Below, in pieces: positions 11,341-23,508 of a DNA stretch of 64,000 nt. Position 1 is the first letter of the stretch; each line of letters starts with the position of its first letter. The translations under genes were made by a program, and so were the position numbers. The stretch spans positions 42,959-106,958 of the forward strand of contig QANU01033078.1 in NCBI GenBank assembly GCA_003254905.1. The letters run 5' to 3'. Under the pieces are notes generated by a model. That model saw nothing but the letters and a program-made list of their open reading frames with translations. It did no database searches and was not told the origin of the DNA. This stretch comes from Nissolia schottii (taxonomy: Eukaryota > Streptophyta > Magnoliopsida > Fabales > Fabaceae).

Positions 11341-12500
11341 ATCCTCAAGGGATTCAATTGCAGTATAGTCGGGTATAGTCGTATCCACAGGGAGTTGAAT
11401 AAAGCCATTCTTGAGTTTGTTAATTAGACAATATGGTGATGGAATTGTAGAATGATTTTGTAACTAAATAAATAGACAAAAGATAAATGGGCAACAAATT
11501 AGAAGTAGATCAGGAAGCTTGTTGGGAATTGAATCATATTATAGTTTTCATATATCCATTCACTCAATGAACATGAATTATCAATTCTTGATTCCTCGCA
11601 ACCAGTTCTTATCTTAATCATCTCTTTCAAGCATGAAAATATCACTCGGTTCCTTTTATTATTTTGTCAATCTCTTGCACAAACTAGCAAAGCAAACTGA
11701 CATTATTTCAGGTATTAAAATGACTAATAACCCTAATTCTATCTCTAGCAATTAAGAACATTAGATGAATTGATTTATGTCCAACCTTAGTGATGCAGTT
11801 TTCACTCGCAACACTCCAATTTTAGATTAGGTTTTAGGTAGCTAAACTAAAACAAGCATTAAGCGTAAAATCAATTCATGTAAATCAGAGAAATTGATAG
11901 ATTCATTTATACAAGAGTTATATGGATACAATCATGCTATAATATTCATCAAAATTCCAACAATAAGAGGATTATAAACCCATCTTACAAGAGGAAATCA
12001 AAGGTGCAAGGTGATGGACACTCACCATGACACGTTCTCACGCCATCATGACAAGGACCGCTGTGCTGCTTGACCACTCATGGCTCCTTCTCTAACCTCC
12101 TCTTTGTTGCCTTCTAAACTATATTTCGGACTCTAACTGTATGGAATTAAGTTGGAATCTAATGGGAGTGAAGTCCCCCTAATGCTGAAATGCAAGGCCC
12201 TATTTATAGGGAAATTCTTCAGGGGCCGCTGAGCGACCTCAGGGCACCGCTAAGCAGTTTAGCTCGGTGGAGATTTCTTCGTCATGAAGTTATGTCAGTT
12301 CTGACATGCAGACCTGACATTATCTTCTCAGAGCCGCTGAGCGGCTTGCAGGGCACTGAGCGGTGTCAGTGTTATCAGGTGGCTACAGGGAGGCTTGCAG
12401 AGGTTGCTTTAAGTTGAAGTTACTTCACTCTGAAGTAAGGTACAGCTGAGCGGCTGCAATGGACCACTGAGCGGTCTGAAGCTCATTTTCCTTCATGTTT
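11341..12500 (-). mobile_element. LTR-like region with CGCTGAGCGG palindromes
   Basis: The block begins with text such as GTATCCACAGGGAGTTGAAT that is typical of dicot LTR-element leaders. Between 12220 and 12475 the words CCGCTGAGCG, CCGCTAAGC, CCGCTGAGCGG and CACTGAGCGG recur; CCGCTNAGCGG is a palindrome. On the minus strand they sit just upstream of a TATA box (CCTATAAATAGGGCC at about 12196-12210), so they occupy a U3 enhancer position. The same motif is arrayed at 33874-33990 and 63740-63815. No exact LTR edges found. Confidence 0.5.
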
Positions 12501-12699
12501 AGTTGCTTCGTGACTCTTTTGTTCCCTGCCTCCTATTTCTTATGGGATTTATCTTGAAGTTTATCCTTGTAAATTATTTGTATCCATCTTTGAACTATGC
12601 TAAAATCCTACAAAAGTGGGGAAATTGGTTAGATAATTCATTAAACACAAAGCAGATAGGTGTCATTTTAACCTATGAAAATACCAAAATATGACACTT

Positions 12700-13250
12700 A
12701 ACATTAGGCCATGTTTTGGCTCCAAATTCTTTTTATTTTTATTGTTGTGTTGATTTGGTTTATTTTTTTATTTTGATTTTTTTTTGGGCAGTGGTTTGGG
12801 CCCAAATCATCCCTTTGTTTATTTGTTTGCTGGTTGGTTTGCTTTCTTTTTTTTTTACTGTTTCGTTTTTGTTTCGGTTTGTGGCTTGGGCCAACTGGGG
12901 TTGAAAATTTTTTTTCCTTTGTTTTGCTGATTTGTCTTTTGGGCAATGTTTTGGGCCCTGAATAGCTTACTATTATTATTATTGTTGTTGTGGTTGTTGC
13001 TATAAAAGAAAAATAAAAAAAATAGCATGAAAGTAAAAATGTTAGCTGTGTCATGACAACTTGTTATTGATACTCAAAACCCTTTTTTAGTTTAATTAAC
13101 ACACAATTTTTTTAACATGAAAATAAATTTGTTAACTGAGTCGTGATAACTTGTTAACCCTGTGTTTTCAAAGTATTTTTGTTGTGACAACTCAATGCTC
13201 TGAAACTAATTTTTTAAATTAATTAACACACAAAATAATAGTACCAAGAT
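12700..13250. other. T-rich and AT-rich spacer
   Basis: Low-complexity T-rich text with ATTATT and GTTGTTG runs. Open frames on both strands (Phe/Leu-rich on plus, Lys/Asn-rich on minus) are due to composition. No feature supported. Confidence 0.5.
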
Positions 13251-13254
13251 AGGT

Positions 13255-13720
13255 ATCTGGTCTCGAGACGAGAAATTCCTAATCAATTTCTTCCATGAAA
13301 GTCTAACTGGGCCGACTTTAGAATGGTATATTCAATTAGATCACTCCAAAGTCTCTTGTTGGTGAGATTTGATAGACTTGTTTTTGGGCTAATATAGATT
13401 TAATCTTGGCTCAGACCTCACTCGTGAACAATTGGGGACACGTCAAAAGAGATATGAGGAGACCTTAAACAATATGCTCAAAAATGGAGGGTGTTGGTCG
13501 CCCAGGTTTAACCACCAGTAACTTTGTCTGAAATGTCTTCTTACTTCATAGGAACCCTAGGATCCCCATATATTGGACTCATGGCTGACGCTGCTTACAG
13601 AGACTTCTCAGATTTAATTTCAGCTGGAGAAAGAATTGAAAACCTTGCAAGGGCTGGCAAACTACTGACTGAGAGCAATGAAGATAACTTTCCTGTCAAA
13701 GGGGAACAAACTTGAGAGAA
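13255..13720 (+). pseudogene. retrotransposon gag fragment (Ty3/gypsy, Tat/Athila type)
   Basis: Broken plus-strand reading frames give FHESLTGPTLEWYIQLDHSK, then ERYEETL and MLKNGGCWSPR-like shifted text, then LSEMSSYFIGTLGSPYIGLM and FSDLISAGERIENLARAGK. These are landmarks of the plant retrotransposon gag (capsid) domain: a tryptophan-tyrosine core, the QRW stretch and the GERIE...G tail. The frame is interrupted by stops and shifts, so it is not functional. It is followed after about 550 bases by the RT leader of the same kind of element, with protease and linker deleted. Confidence 0.8.
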
Positions 13721-14261
13721 GGTTTCCCAAGACCTGCAAAGATCATCCAAGGCTTGGTTGACTATCTCGTTCGATTGCTCATTACCAATTTTCATGAAGA
13801 CTCACGGGATGACCATGCTGCTAGTCTTACAAGCAGTTCTGAACTGCCAGGTCATTAGGAAGCTAAGGTGTTGGTTGATGTGATTTCCATAAATTAATAT
13901 CTTGCATTTTGTAATGTTGAACTTGTTTGAACTCTTTTGAAGCAAATGTGTAATGAACTTGCATGAATCTCAACATGATATTTTTACTCTCTATTCTAGA
14001 CCTTCAACTTTTTCTTTCCTTTTCCTTGTCACCTGCGTTTATTTATTTTATCATGCAACCTTTAGTTTCGTCAATACTTTCCAAATAAATCTTCCAAAAA
14101 TCTAAACCTCATTAAAACAATGCCTAACGAAAGAATCTTTGAAAACTTAAGGATTAGTTCCTATTTAGTGATGAGCATAGGTAACTAGTTGAGATTGTCA
14201 ACATGAGATAAGAAAGCACTGAAGGTGGAAGACTATCCATAAAGGGATGAAATGCTGAGAT

Positions 14262-14450
14262 TATTCAAGAATACATTGATGTCATCGCCTTGGTCGCACC
14301 AAGACATGCCAAGATTGGATCGCCAATATCATCCTATCAAATCTCATTGTATGCCAACATTGAAGCCGAAAATCAAAGTTTAAAGAAGAGACACCCTAAA
14401 AGATCAAGGAGGAAGTCATCAAACAATTGGAAGAAGGGTTTATAAAGGGT
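14262..14450 (+). pseudogene. reverse transcriptase leader fragment (Tat/Athila type)
   Basis: Plus-strand text gives DVIALVAPRHAKIGSPI in one frame and, allowing for shifts, the pattern FAWSHQDMPRLD followed by basic residues and a KRRDTLK-like stretch and WKKGLI. This corresponds to the segment just before the RT palm in Tat/Athila elements (FAWSYEDMPGL...KIKEEVxKQLxAGF). The homology stops near 14450, exactly where a Tekay-like integrase begins on the opposite strand. Confidence 0.65.
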
Positions 14451-17115
14451 TGATTTGGTAAGTCTATCTACAATTACCCAAATAGCATCAACCCCCTTTA
14501 GAGTACGTGGTAAACTGGAGACAAAATCCATTGATATGCCTTCCCACTTCCATTCTGGGATCTCTGGAGGATTCAACAACCCAGGTGATTTTTGGTGCTC
14601 AATCTTCACCTTCTGGCATACTAGGCATTGTTGTACCCAGTCCTTGACATCTCTCTTCAGACCTGGCCACCAAAACATTTTCTTGAGATCATGATACATT
14701 TTGGTGGTTCTTGAGTGCATGGTTAAATGGCTCTTATGCGTTTCTCATAGGATATCCTCCCTTAGACTGCCTTCATTAGGCACGCAAATGCGTTGGTTAA
14801 ACCTCATGATCTCGCCATCTCCATTGGTAACTACTTTAACCTTTCCTTCTTCAACAGTTTTTTGGAACTTACGCCAAGTGTCGTCCTGGCAATTTTTCTG
14901 GGCCTCCACTATCCTTTGCTTGAATGAACTGGTGATTTGCAGGTGGCATATCTTCATGTTGTTGGATTTAAATGAAACACCTAAGTTGAGGTCTCAAAAA
15001 TCTTCAATCAACCTTACTTCCTCGACCATCATTTATGCCAAATGCAATGACTTCCTGCTCACGTGTCTGCTACCACGTTTGCCTTTTCGGGATGGTAGTT
15101 AAGGTTGAAATCATAATCCTTTAGGAATTCTATCCACCTCTTTTGCCTCATGTTGAGCTCTTTCTAATCGAACATGTATTTCATACTTTTGTGATCTGAA
15201 AATACCTCGAACTGGACTCCATACAAATAGTGCCTCCAGATCTTTAATGCAAAAACTACTGTAGCCAACTCCAAGTCATGCGTAGAATAGTTTTCCTTGT
15301 GACATATGCGACCACCTGACGATTCTGCATCAGCACATAACCTAACCCTGCACCAGATGCATCGCAATATACCTCAAAAGGTACTTGAGGATCTGGCAAT
15401 ACTAGCACATGAGCAGTGGTTAATTTCTCTTTCAGCTCGCAGAAGCTCTTTTCGCACTCTGGCGACCATTCTAGTATGGCTCCCTTTCTAGTTAGCTTGG
15501 TGAGTGACAAGGCGATCTATGCGAATCCCTTAATAAATCTCTGGTAATAACCGGTGAATCCCAAAAAGCTTTAGATTTCTGTGGCTTAAAGTCAGTTTCT
15601 CCCATTTTCTGATCGCTTCAACTTTGCCTGGGTCAACAGCCACTCTGTGTTCCGACACTACATGGCTTAGAAACTTCACTTCTTTGGCCCAAAATTCACA
15701 TTTGGATAGTTTTGCATATAATTTCTTTTCCTTTAGGATTTCCAATACTATCCTCAAGTGTCTAGCGTGCTTTTCTTCCCTTTTCGAGTACACTAATATA
15801 TTGTCGATAAAAACGATGACGCACTCATCCAAGTATGTATGGAAGATTTTGTTCATATAATCAATAAAGATTGCAGGAGCATTCCTTAACCTGAACGACA
15901 TTACTGTGAACTCGTAATGACCGTAGCAGGATTAGAAGGTTGTCTTAGGAATGTCCTCCTCCCGAACACGAATCTGGTGATACCCGGATCGTAGGTTGAT
16001 CCTTGAGAAAACTCTTGCATCCTTTAACTGGTCCAGCAGATCGTCAATTCTTGGCAGCGAATACTTATTCTTAATGGTCACCTTGTTGAGCTGCTGATAA
16101 TCAACACACATTCTCATAGTGATATCCTTCCTTTTTACATACAGCACCGGAGCTCCCCACAGTGATGCGCTTGGTAGGATAAATTGCTTTCCCATCAACT
16201 CCTCCAACTGCTTTTTCAGCTCTAGCAGTTTTATTGGAGATATCCACTATGGTGCAATTGAGATAGGTCCTGCTCTGGGCACCAGATCGATGGAGAATTC
16301 TACTTCTCGCTTCGGGGGAAACTCCAGAATGTCGCCTGGAAACACTTCCGGTTATTCGCAGACCACGGGAATATTCTCGACCTCCTGCTTTGTTACTACC
16401 TCTGAAGATGCCAAAAGAATGTATCCTTGACTTTCCAGTTGGTAGTAGTACAGGGTCGTTGATTCTACCTTTGGGGTTGACGCACTTGCGGCTATCGGAG
16501 GAAAAGTTACCAATTTCTTAGCACAATCGAGAACAACCTGGTTAGCACGCAACCAATACATTCCTAAGATCACATCTATTCCCACTAAGGGTAGACAAAT
16601 CAAGTCAGCCACGAACATTCTATCTTGCAGCTGAATCTGACATTTGGGGCATATGAGGCAAGTTTTGACGGGTGATGCGGCAGGTGTAGATACATTTAAT
16701 GTGTACGGTAGTGATGTGGAAGACAGATTTAGCTTCCTTACACAATCATAGGATATAAAAGAGTGCAATGCTCTTGAATCATATAGCACAGTAAAAATAT
16801 TTCCCTTCACTACACACTTACCAAGAATTAAACCGTCCGCATCTTGTGCTTCTTCCGCTGACTGTGTAAACACTCATCCTTGGCATTGTGTAAACACCGA
16901 TACTTTCTTATTGGCTTACGGAACTCTCTTTATGCTCAACCTTCTCCTCGAGTTTCCAACTAGCCTGGCTTTCGATCCTTTTCCTCTCGCTTTCACTTGA
17001 GTTCCTCCACTTCCTCGACAGCTTGCATCATCCCCCTGAACTTTTCTAGTCTAGCTGCTTCTTCAAGCTCTTCAACAACTATGAACCTCACGGCCCGTTC
17101 TCTGAACTCGGCCAT
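14451..17115 (-). pseudogene. Tekay-like Ty3/gypsy polyprotein remnant
   Basis: Minus-strand order from 17115 down to 14451: end of gag (FRERAVRFIVVEELEEA, about 17115-16950), protease (16873-16352; LYDSRALHSFIS, where the catalytic DSGA has become DSRA), RT (16207-15530; [27 protein letters not shown], and VFIDNILVYS in place of the FIDD core), RNase H (15510-15164; [18 protein letters not shown]) and the integrase start (14720-14451; FWWPGLKRDV, CLVCQKVK, SMDFVSSLP, VIVDRLTKS). Stops and frameshifts are frequent and key residues in protease and RT are mutated. The integrase catalytic domain is cut off at 14450, where a plus-strand Tat-like fragment begins. No LTR is attached. Confidence 0.9.
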
Positions 17116-17139
17116 GTAGTGGGGGTCAGTTGGCGATGA

Positions 17140-17333
17140 AGTTGTGGAACTAGGTTTCCCTAGTTATTCCAATTGTTTAATACAATATGTTTTGATGATG
17201 ACAAATACAATATGTTCTAATTGTCTATGCTTATTGTATATGCTTATATTTGTAGAACTAGGTTCCCTAGTTGTTCTAGATCTTGATGATGACAAATAGA
17301 ACATAACAAATAGATAATGAAAATTAGAATGCA
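17140..17333. repeat. imperfect tandem repeat of about 108 bp
   Basis: Two neighbouring copies each carry GAACTAGGTTTCCCTAGTT or a close variant, then TTGATGATGACAAATA and a run of CAATATG/ACATAAC. The phrase TGATGATGACAAAT is common at the edges of Ty1/copia LTRs in dicots, so this may be an LTR stub. It immediately precedes the CACTA end at 17334. Confidence 0.6.
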
Positions 17334-17703
17334 CACTACAAGAAAATTGGTTATTACCGGCGGAATTTCCGTCGGTAAAATTCGGTTTTACCGTCGGTTT
17401 ATCGTTTTTCCGACGGATTTACCGTCGGACACGGGCCGACGGTAAAGTGGTCGATGGAAAGTAATTTACCGTCGGTTATAACTAACCGACGGTAATTTCC
17501 GGCGGATAAAACAGACTGTAATTGGTTTACCGTGTAGCATACCTTGGTCGTATTACCGTCGGAAATAACAGCCGGTAATAATAATAACAATTACCGTCGG
17601 AAATTGCCGACGCAAACCTGTTCAATATCTTCAAGTTTACCGTCGGGTTTAACCAACGGTAAATGTAATAATATTTTATTCATTAGTTTACGTCGGAACC
17701 GTT
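17334..17703 (+). mobile_element. CACTA (En/Spm) left terminal region
   Basis: The sequence CACTACAAGAAAA at 17334-17346 is the standard plant CACTA terminal inverted repeat, and its complement TTTTCTTGTAGTG closes at 31313. About 360 bases after it are dense in TTACCGTCGG and its complement in both orientations, the subterminal transposase-binding repeats of this superfamily. The region is cut by a single-N gap at 17709. The three bases before the end (GCA) do not match those after the right end (AAA), so the two ends may not be the pair of one insertion. Confidence 0.9.
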
Positions 17704-17708
17704 TCCGA

Positions 17709-17709
17709 N
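17709..17709. other. assembly gap (single N)
   Basis: A lone N in CCGANGTGG separates CACTA subterminal repeats from unrelated DNA. It is probably a placeholder for a gap of unknown size, so continuity between the CACTA end and the metacaspase region is not proven. Confidence 0.8.
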
Positions 17710-17889
17710 GTGGTTCCTGCTTCGTGTGTCAACCATAGTGGGGTGGGTGTTTGTTTACCAGGCCCCAAGGTGAGAGCTAATGTTTTGTCTAGTCATTTCA
17801 CAATCACGTGTTCAGTGTCCCCAACACTTCTTCTATTCCAGTTAACACTCTTCTCGCCTCGTAGCACCAGGGGATGGACTTGTAAGGAA

Positions 17890-19400
17890 CTTTGATGCCT
17901 AAGTGATAGTTGGAGTTTGTACCCTATTTTATTATTCTATAATTGAACATTGCATACTAAAAATGTGTGGTTTTAATGCTTAATTAATGTGTTTTGCACA
18001 TTATCCTCTTTTGTGGGAAATTGAGAAAAATGCAATTTTAAGCAATATTTTATCTTAGAAATTAATGTGTAGATTTATTTTATTCTTTTTTAGTTTTCTA
18101 TTTTAATTGCAAAAAATAAATTGTTAAGAGGATCAATGATAATTTGAAGGAGATTTGAAGAGAATATTTGGACCAATAAATGAAAGATTGAATTCAAATT
18201 CAAAAAGATTTGGTCAAAGATTTGCTGATAATTTTTTAACATTGACTTTGACACGGATTTTTCGCCATGATGGAGATTTAATCTCAATTTGACTGACAAA
18301 GTTGTAGATCTATCTCTTAGCTTTAATTGGAGATTTGAATCGCCTCAATCCGATATCTGTAGCCGAAGTTATCGCGATTTTACTAAATGTTGTGCTGAAA
18401 ATGTGTGATTTACACTCACTTTGTACTAATCCTCTATAAATAAGACATCCTCTCTCAACAACTACACACAACTTCATACTTAGTCTCCACTTTTATTTTT
18501 TGCACTTTAGATTTATGTTAGTAGTGCTTAGTTATTAAGTTCTTCAAGGATTGTTGGAGCGCTCGCATTAATAACTCAAGCTCCCAATTATTTGTGAAGT
18601 TCTTTCATTATTTTATGCAGGTTTTGTTATTTTAATTCTCCGATATTTTCTACTCCCTTCTTCTCTTTATTTATTACGAGCCTTTATCCTCTACCCATGG
18701 ATGAGTAATTTCTTAATATCTTGCATACGATAACTTTAGATTAGGATTAATTCAAGGTCTTGTGCTTAATGTTGATTCATGATTTACTCCGCCCCTAATT
18801 AGTAATATAGCGATCACATGTTATTGATTAGGATTAATTCTATCTTGATAGATCTTGACGATTGTACGATTTATTGATTTAGGATTTGGGAACTTTTTGG
18901 TGGAACTAATTAGATTTAATTAGGTTGTGCAATTGAGACATAATTGATATGAGTTTTAATTGCTGATATCTTAGTTTTAATTCCTGTATTAATAAATGCT
19001 TAAGGGATTGACGATCGTAGTCTCTTAGGTGAATTGCATATTAGTTAGAGATTTCAACTAATAAACAATATCCCTTCCTATGAATAATTAATTAGGAACC
19101 AATGACAATTAATCGTTGATCTAGAAATGTTGTATGCAAGATATTACTTTTTATCATTGTTGATTTATTTCTGTTTTAATTTCCCTTTATTTAAATTCAA
19201 TCAATTCAAAACCCTTTTTTATTGTAATTATAATTTTAATTGGTTTTAATTACTTCTTTGAGAGACGACCTAGATAGCCCCCTTTACTACTTTTTTGGGT
19301 TAATTTAGTTTTATAAATTATTATTTGATTGTGTACTAAAATTAACGGCGTTTTAGTGTGTGTCACTAAGTCACCACGGCGTTTTAGTTAATGCTATACA
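17890..19400 (+). mobile_element. old LTR and leader of a gypsy-type element
   Basis: The block has the layout of a dicot gypsy LTR: long AT-rich U3, a TATA box CCTCTATAAATAAGAC at 18431-18446, a transcribed-looking leader, then GAGAGACGACCTAGATAG near 19260, a phrase that marks the LTR end/leader of Athila- and Tat-type elements, and AAATTAACGGCG near 19340. No gag-pol follows; the metacaspase promoter begins shortly after. Edges and target duplication were not identified. Confidence 0.55.
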
Positions 19401-19647
19401 AATTCTGAAAGTAGATAAATATTTATCTTAATTATAATCAACAAAGATTTGTTCTAATTTTTATCCAACTTTTCTCTCTCGATTTTTTCTCCCCACACTA
19501 TTTTCAAAAAGTTTCATTTCCCAGTTGGCTGTAGCCAATTACACATTTTCTATTAATGATAATTAATTGGGTTGCAGAAGAGAAAAATTAAAAGCCGAAC
19601 GAAAAAGGGTAACGAATGCACGTAACAGACAGAGGCTCCGTTAAGCT

Positions 19648-19676
19648 CTCAATTATTATAATTATAATTATAATAC
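19648..19676 (+). promoter_or_regulatory. AT-repeat, candidate metacaspase TATA region
   Basis: An ATTATAATTATAATTATAAT stretch lies about 95-120 bases upstream of the metacaspase start codon, a suitable distance for a TATA element plus short leader. The rest of the upstream 250 bases is not recognisably transposon. No experimental start site is implied. Confidence 0.35.
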
Positions 19677-19769
19677 GGTAAAAGAAAGGTCGCTTTCTGT
19701 TATGTGTGGACTAAACAGAACAAAGCAAGAAAGGAAGGAGAGAGAGGGGGGAGAGAGTTTGGCGATAGA

Positions 19770-21962
19770 ATGGCGAAAAAGGCGGTGCTGATTGGATGCA
19801 ACTATCCAGGAACGAAGGCCGAGCTGAGAGGATGCATAAACGACGTGTGGAGGATGCACCGGTGCCTGATCGAGCGGTACGGGTTCTCGGAGGACGACAT
19901 CGCCGTTTTAATCGACACGGACGAGTCCTACACGCAGCCAACCGGGAAGAACATACGCTCGGCGCTGGCCGGCCTGGTCCGATCCGCCGAGCCGGGCGAC
20001 GTGCTCTTCGTCCACTACAGCGGACACGGCACTCGCCTCCCCGCGGAGACTGGCGAGGACGACGACACCGGCTACGATGAGTGCGTCGTTCCTTGCGATA
20101 TGAATCTCATCACTGGTCAACTCTTAAACCTTTCTCTCTTTTTTTTTTTGGGTTTCTCTCCCTCTTCTCTTTTGTTTTTATTGCCTTGTTTGGACGTTTT
20201 GTTTGATTGATCCGAGTTATTCGACGATGCACATGCTTTTTCCATTCCTCACCCTTGCTTTTGATCTTCTCTGGTCAAGATCAAGCAGATCCTGATCTGC
20301 CAGATATGCGTGTTTAATTTGATGTTAAAGTACCAGATGCCCGAGGATCTTTTGATTTTTTTCCTTTTCACTTTTTGATGGGACTTAAAATTTTGCGGTT
20401 TCTCGGGATCTGGAGTCAAAACTCAGTCACTTAGCTGCGATCTTTATGCTGTATTTTTTTTTTTTTAATAGTAATTCTATTAGCAATTGACTCACTCTCT
20501 TTTTGCAATGGATTATTTAACTTGTGAGTAGCATCGAATATATTGTATTTTAAACCCTGCACAAAAAAATTATATTTCATTTAATTATTATTCGACTCGA
20601 TTTGCTTTTTGAGAATTGGTATATTCGAATCGGGAGTAGGCAGGTGGTAGATGCATATTTTGTTTTTGGTCAAACGATGTTGTATTGGTATATGATTCTT
20701 GTGGGAAGTCATGAGCTGTTTGTGTTTGTGTGCCCACTCCTTTCACATTTCTAATCCATTTGGTATAATTTGTATATTAAAATATGGATTAAAATTTTTT
20801 TTACGAAAGTATAGTTTTGGGTCTGAAATTGTCATAGGATGTGACGATTTTAGACATTAAAAAAAAATGTTTGAAATCGCCACACTCTGTGACAATTTCA
20901 GACATTTTAAAAAAAATTAAAAAAGTCTAAAATTGTCACGAGTGTGACAATTTCAAGTTTTCCTTTAAAAAAAATTTCATAAATATTTTGTTGAACCATA
21001 ATACAGGATTAAAAAAAAATTTTGGCCATTTAAATGTAAATTTCTCCACAGATGATGACTTCAAGGAGTTTGTAGACGGGGTCCCTAAAGGCTGCAGGCT
21101 CACAATCATATCAGATTCTTGTCACAGCGGTGGCCTAATTGAAGAAGCCAAGGAGCAGATAGGAGATAGCACAAAGGGGGAAGACCAGCATTCTTCTAGC
21201 TCGGGGTTTGGACTGTCAACCTTCCTGCATCGAACCGTGGAAGATGCCATCGAGTCCCGCGGCATCCACATCCCTTCGGCATTGCGGCACAACAGACACA
21301 GGGATGACGAGTCTGAAGACAGAGATGCCGAGCTTTCACACGGGACCTACGGCTATGTAAAGAACAAGTCCCTGCCGCTCTCGACCCTCATCGACATACT
21401 AAAGCAGAAGACCGGGAAAGATGATATAGATGTTGGGAAGCTGAGACCAACGCTCTTTGATGTTTTTGGGGAAGATGCCAGCCCCAAGGTGAAGAAGTTC
21501 ATGAAGGTTATCTTAAACAAGCTCCAACATGAAGGCGGTGAGAGCGGGGGGGGACAAGGTGGAATCTTGGGGATGGTGGGTAGCCTCGCCCAGGATTTTC
21601 TCAAGCAAAAGCTGGATGAGAATGACGAGGGATACGCAAAGCCCGCCATGGAGACGCGCGTTGGAAGCAAGCACGAGGCCTTTGCTGGGTCGACCAAGCG
21701 CGGCGTTCCCGGTGGTGGGATTCTGATGAGCGGCTGTCAAACTGATCAGACGTCGGCTGATGCGAGCCCTTCTGGAAACGCTGCCAATGCTTATGGAGCC
21801 TTTAGCAATGCAATACAGGCTATAATTGAGGAGACCGATGGCGCGGTTACTAACCAGGAGCTCGTTCTGAAGGCTAGAGAGAAGCTGAAGCGGGACGGCT
21901 TCACTCAGCGACCTGGGCTCTATTGCAGTGATCACCATGTTGATTCTCCCTTCGTGTGCTGA
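19770..21962 (+). CDS. type II metacaspase (MC4-like)
   Basis: Calcium-dependent cysteine protease cleaving after Arg or Lys, cytosolic, involved in wound signalling and programmed cell death. Two exons, 19770-20115 and 21052-21962, joined by a GT-AG intron; 1257 bases give 418 residues, the length of Arabidopsis MC4. The p20 domain spans about 1-150: [18 protein letters not shown] at the start, catalytic His86 in [11 protein letters not shown], catalytic Cys139 in [12 protein letters not shown] charged linker follows (about 150-215), with lysines at 219 and 221 near the place where family members autoprocess, then the p10 domain ([12 protein letters not shown] to [15 protein letters not shown]). 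The long linker and no N-terminal prodomain make it type II. I start at MAKKAVL; the in-frame upstream codons contain an ATG but read low-complexity leader. The gene looks intact although it lies between CACTA ends. Confidence 0.96.
20812..20968. repeat. palindromic repeat unit in metacaspase intron
   Basis: Four related words alternate in orientation: GTCTGAAATTGTCATAGGAT, GAAATCGCCACACTCTGTGA, CAATTTCAGACATTTT and AAATTGTCACGAGTGTGACA. Together they can fold into nested hairpins. The structure is that of a small MITE or of tandem inverted repeats inside the 936-base intron, about 85 bases from the splice acceptor. Confidence 0.6.
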
Positions 21963-22657
21963 ATCTATTCTTAATCTTGTGCGTGAAGGGAATGATGTTT
22001 GGTTTGTTTGTTATGTATGATCGTGTTCCCTGTTATTGTGTTTGGAGAACTGTTGTTTGCATAAAAGGAGTGCATGCTTAATCTATGATTTCAATAATCA
22101 TTTTATATATCCGATGCAAACTTCAAATTCAGACTGGAGTACATGTAATGAACCTTGGACCCGTATTAAATGGACCTAGCAACTTTAGGGACCAAGTTGG
22201 TCTTTGAGATCAGTTGCTAGAATTACTGGAATAAGAAGATGGGGGAACGCGCCTATGAGAAATGGCCACGTGTCGCTGCCGGCAGAGTTTTCCTTGAGTG
22301 CTTTTGGTTTTCGATTTTTTATAAAGATTTGTTGTGGTGTTGCCACTTGACATCGTCAGTTGAGTTTATGGTTTTTGATTTTTTTTTTATTCAGATTTTT
22401 GGGTTTTTGTTTATTTCAACTTTCAAATTTTTAACTTTTGTATAAATCCCAGGATCTCTCAGAATGAGACATGCCCAAGATTCCATTTTTCCATTTTTTC
22501 CCCGTTTTCCCCTTCACCAGCATATCTGACAATCGCATGCGTGTTTGCAACGGTGAAGGAGTACTTCGCTGGTGTTTGCGTATGCAGCGGTGAGTCGCAG
22601 TGGTCATTTGGTTACACTTCAACTTATGGGATAGTTTTCTTTTTTAAACATAACTTA
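21963..22657. other. metacaspase 3' region and spacer
   Basis: Just after the stop codon there is T/G-rich DNA typical of a plant 3' untranslated region, including TTGTTTGCATAAAAGG and AATCTATGATTTCAATAATC before 22100. The remainder up to the Mutator-like element shows no gene. Confidence 0.5.
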
Positions 22658-22873
22658 GGGTTAATTATGTTTTTGGTCCCAGTAAAATTTGAAAGTTTGG
22701 TTTTAGTCTCTATATAAAAGTTTTAGCCCCTGGGATTTGGTGAGATTTGACTGTGCTGACGTAGCGCTGACGCGGTGCGCCACGTGGGATGCCACGTGGC
22801 ATAACCCAAAAGTTCAACCCATGACCCATGCCCACTTGACCCCGCCCGTTTTTAATTAAAATTAAAAAAAAAA

Positions 22874-23440
22874 TTGCAAACTCAACCCCGATTAAAATTT
22901 ACAAACAGCCCCCCAGCCCCCATTTTGTTCCTGTTCCTTATCTTCTCCGCGGTGCCACTCCCTTTCGTCTTCGTGGAGCTCAAGCGCCTTTTCCCCTTCG
23001 ACTCCCACAAGATCCAGCCCACCCCGTGGACGAAAAACATCACAGAACCCTTTGTCCTCCTCTTTCCCCAACCTTAACCTATGCACCCTCACCATGGCAA
23101 CATATTCCTCTTTCTTGCAACTCTTCTGCCTACGATGCCGCACACACCCTTCCCCCTGCCGATCTCTCTCTTCCTTCCCTCAAGCCCGAGCCGCGCCCTG
23201 CAACCCCATCTTCTCTCCCTCGAGCCCGAGCCGGCCCCACCCCACCGAGGTCTCTACCTGTGGTGCCGCCCTGGAACCAATACCCACCCGCCACCCACTG
23301 TGCCGTCAACAGCGAGAAAAAGTCCGCGTTTAGCACAGGATGTAGGAAGCAGGACAATGGTGAAGGTCCTTTGCATTTTGTTTTGTAATTTTAGGATGTT
23401 AAACCCTCTGTTGATGTCTATGGCATTCAATTTCTTCTAG
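22874..23440 (+). other. GC-rich interior of Mutator-like element, possible captured gene piece
   Basis: Between the inverted repeats lies C-rich DNA with overlapping open frames. The first frame (22874-23077) reads ILFLFLIFSAVPLPFVFVEL followed by KRLFPFDSHKIQPTPW, with a hydrophobic segment and no simple repeat, and could be a captured exon. The frames at 23026-23440 are Pro/Ser-rich and look like composition effects. I recognise no family. A protein search with the first frame would decide. Confidence 0.3.
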
Positions 23441-23507
23441 CATAACAAATTTCTATTGTTTCCTGACTTGATTCTTATATTTAGAATAAAATTGCTTCTT
23501 ATTTTGG

Positions 23508-23508
23508 N
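23508..23508. other. assembly gap (single N)
   Basis: Lone N in TTTTGGNGTCATGGG inside the right part of the Mutator-like element. The true length of the element is therefore uncertain. Confidence 0.8.

Noticed and set aside
19704..19769. Extension of the metacaspase to an upstream in-frame ATG
   Set aside because: The extra residues are Arg/Glu/Gly-rich leader text; type II metacaspases start with the [13 protein letters not shown] sequence, and starting there gives the exact family length.
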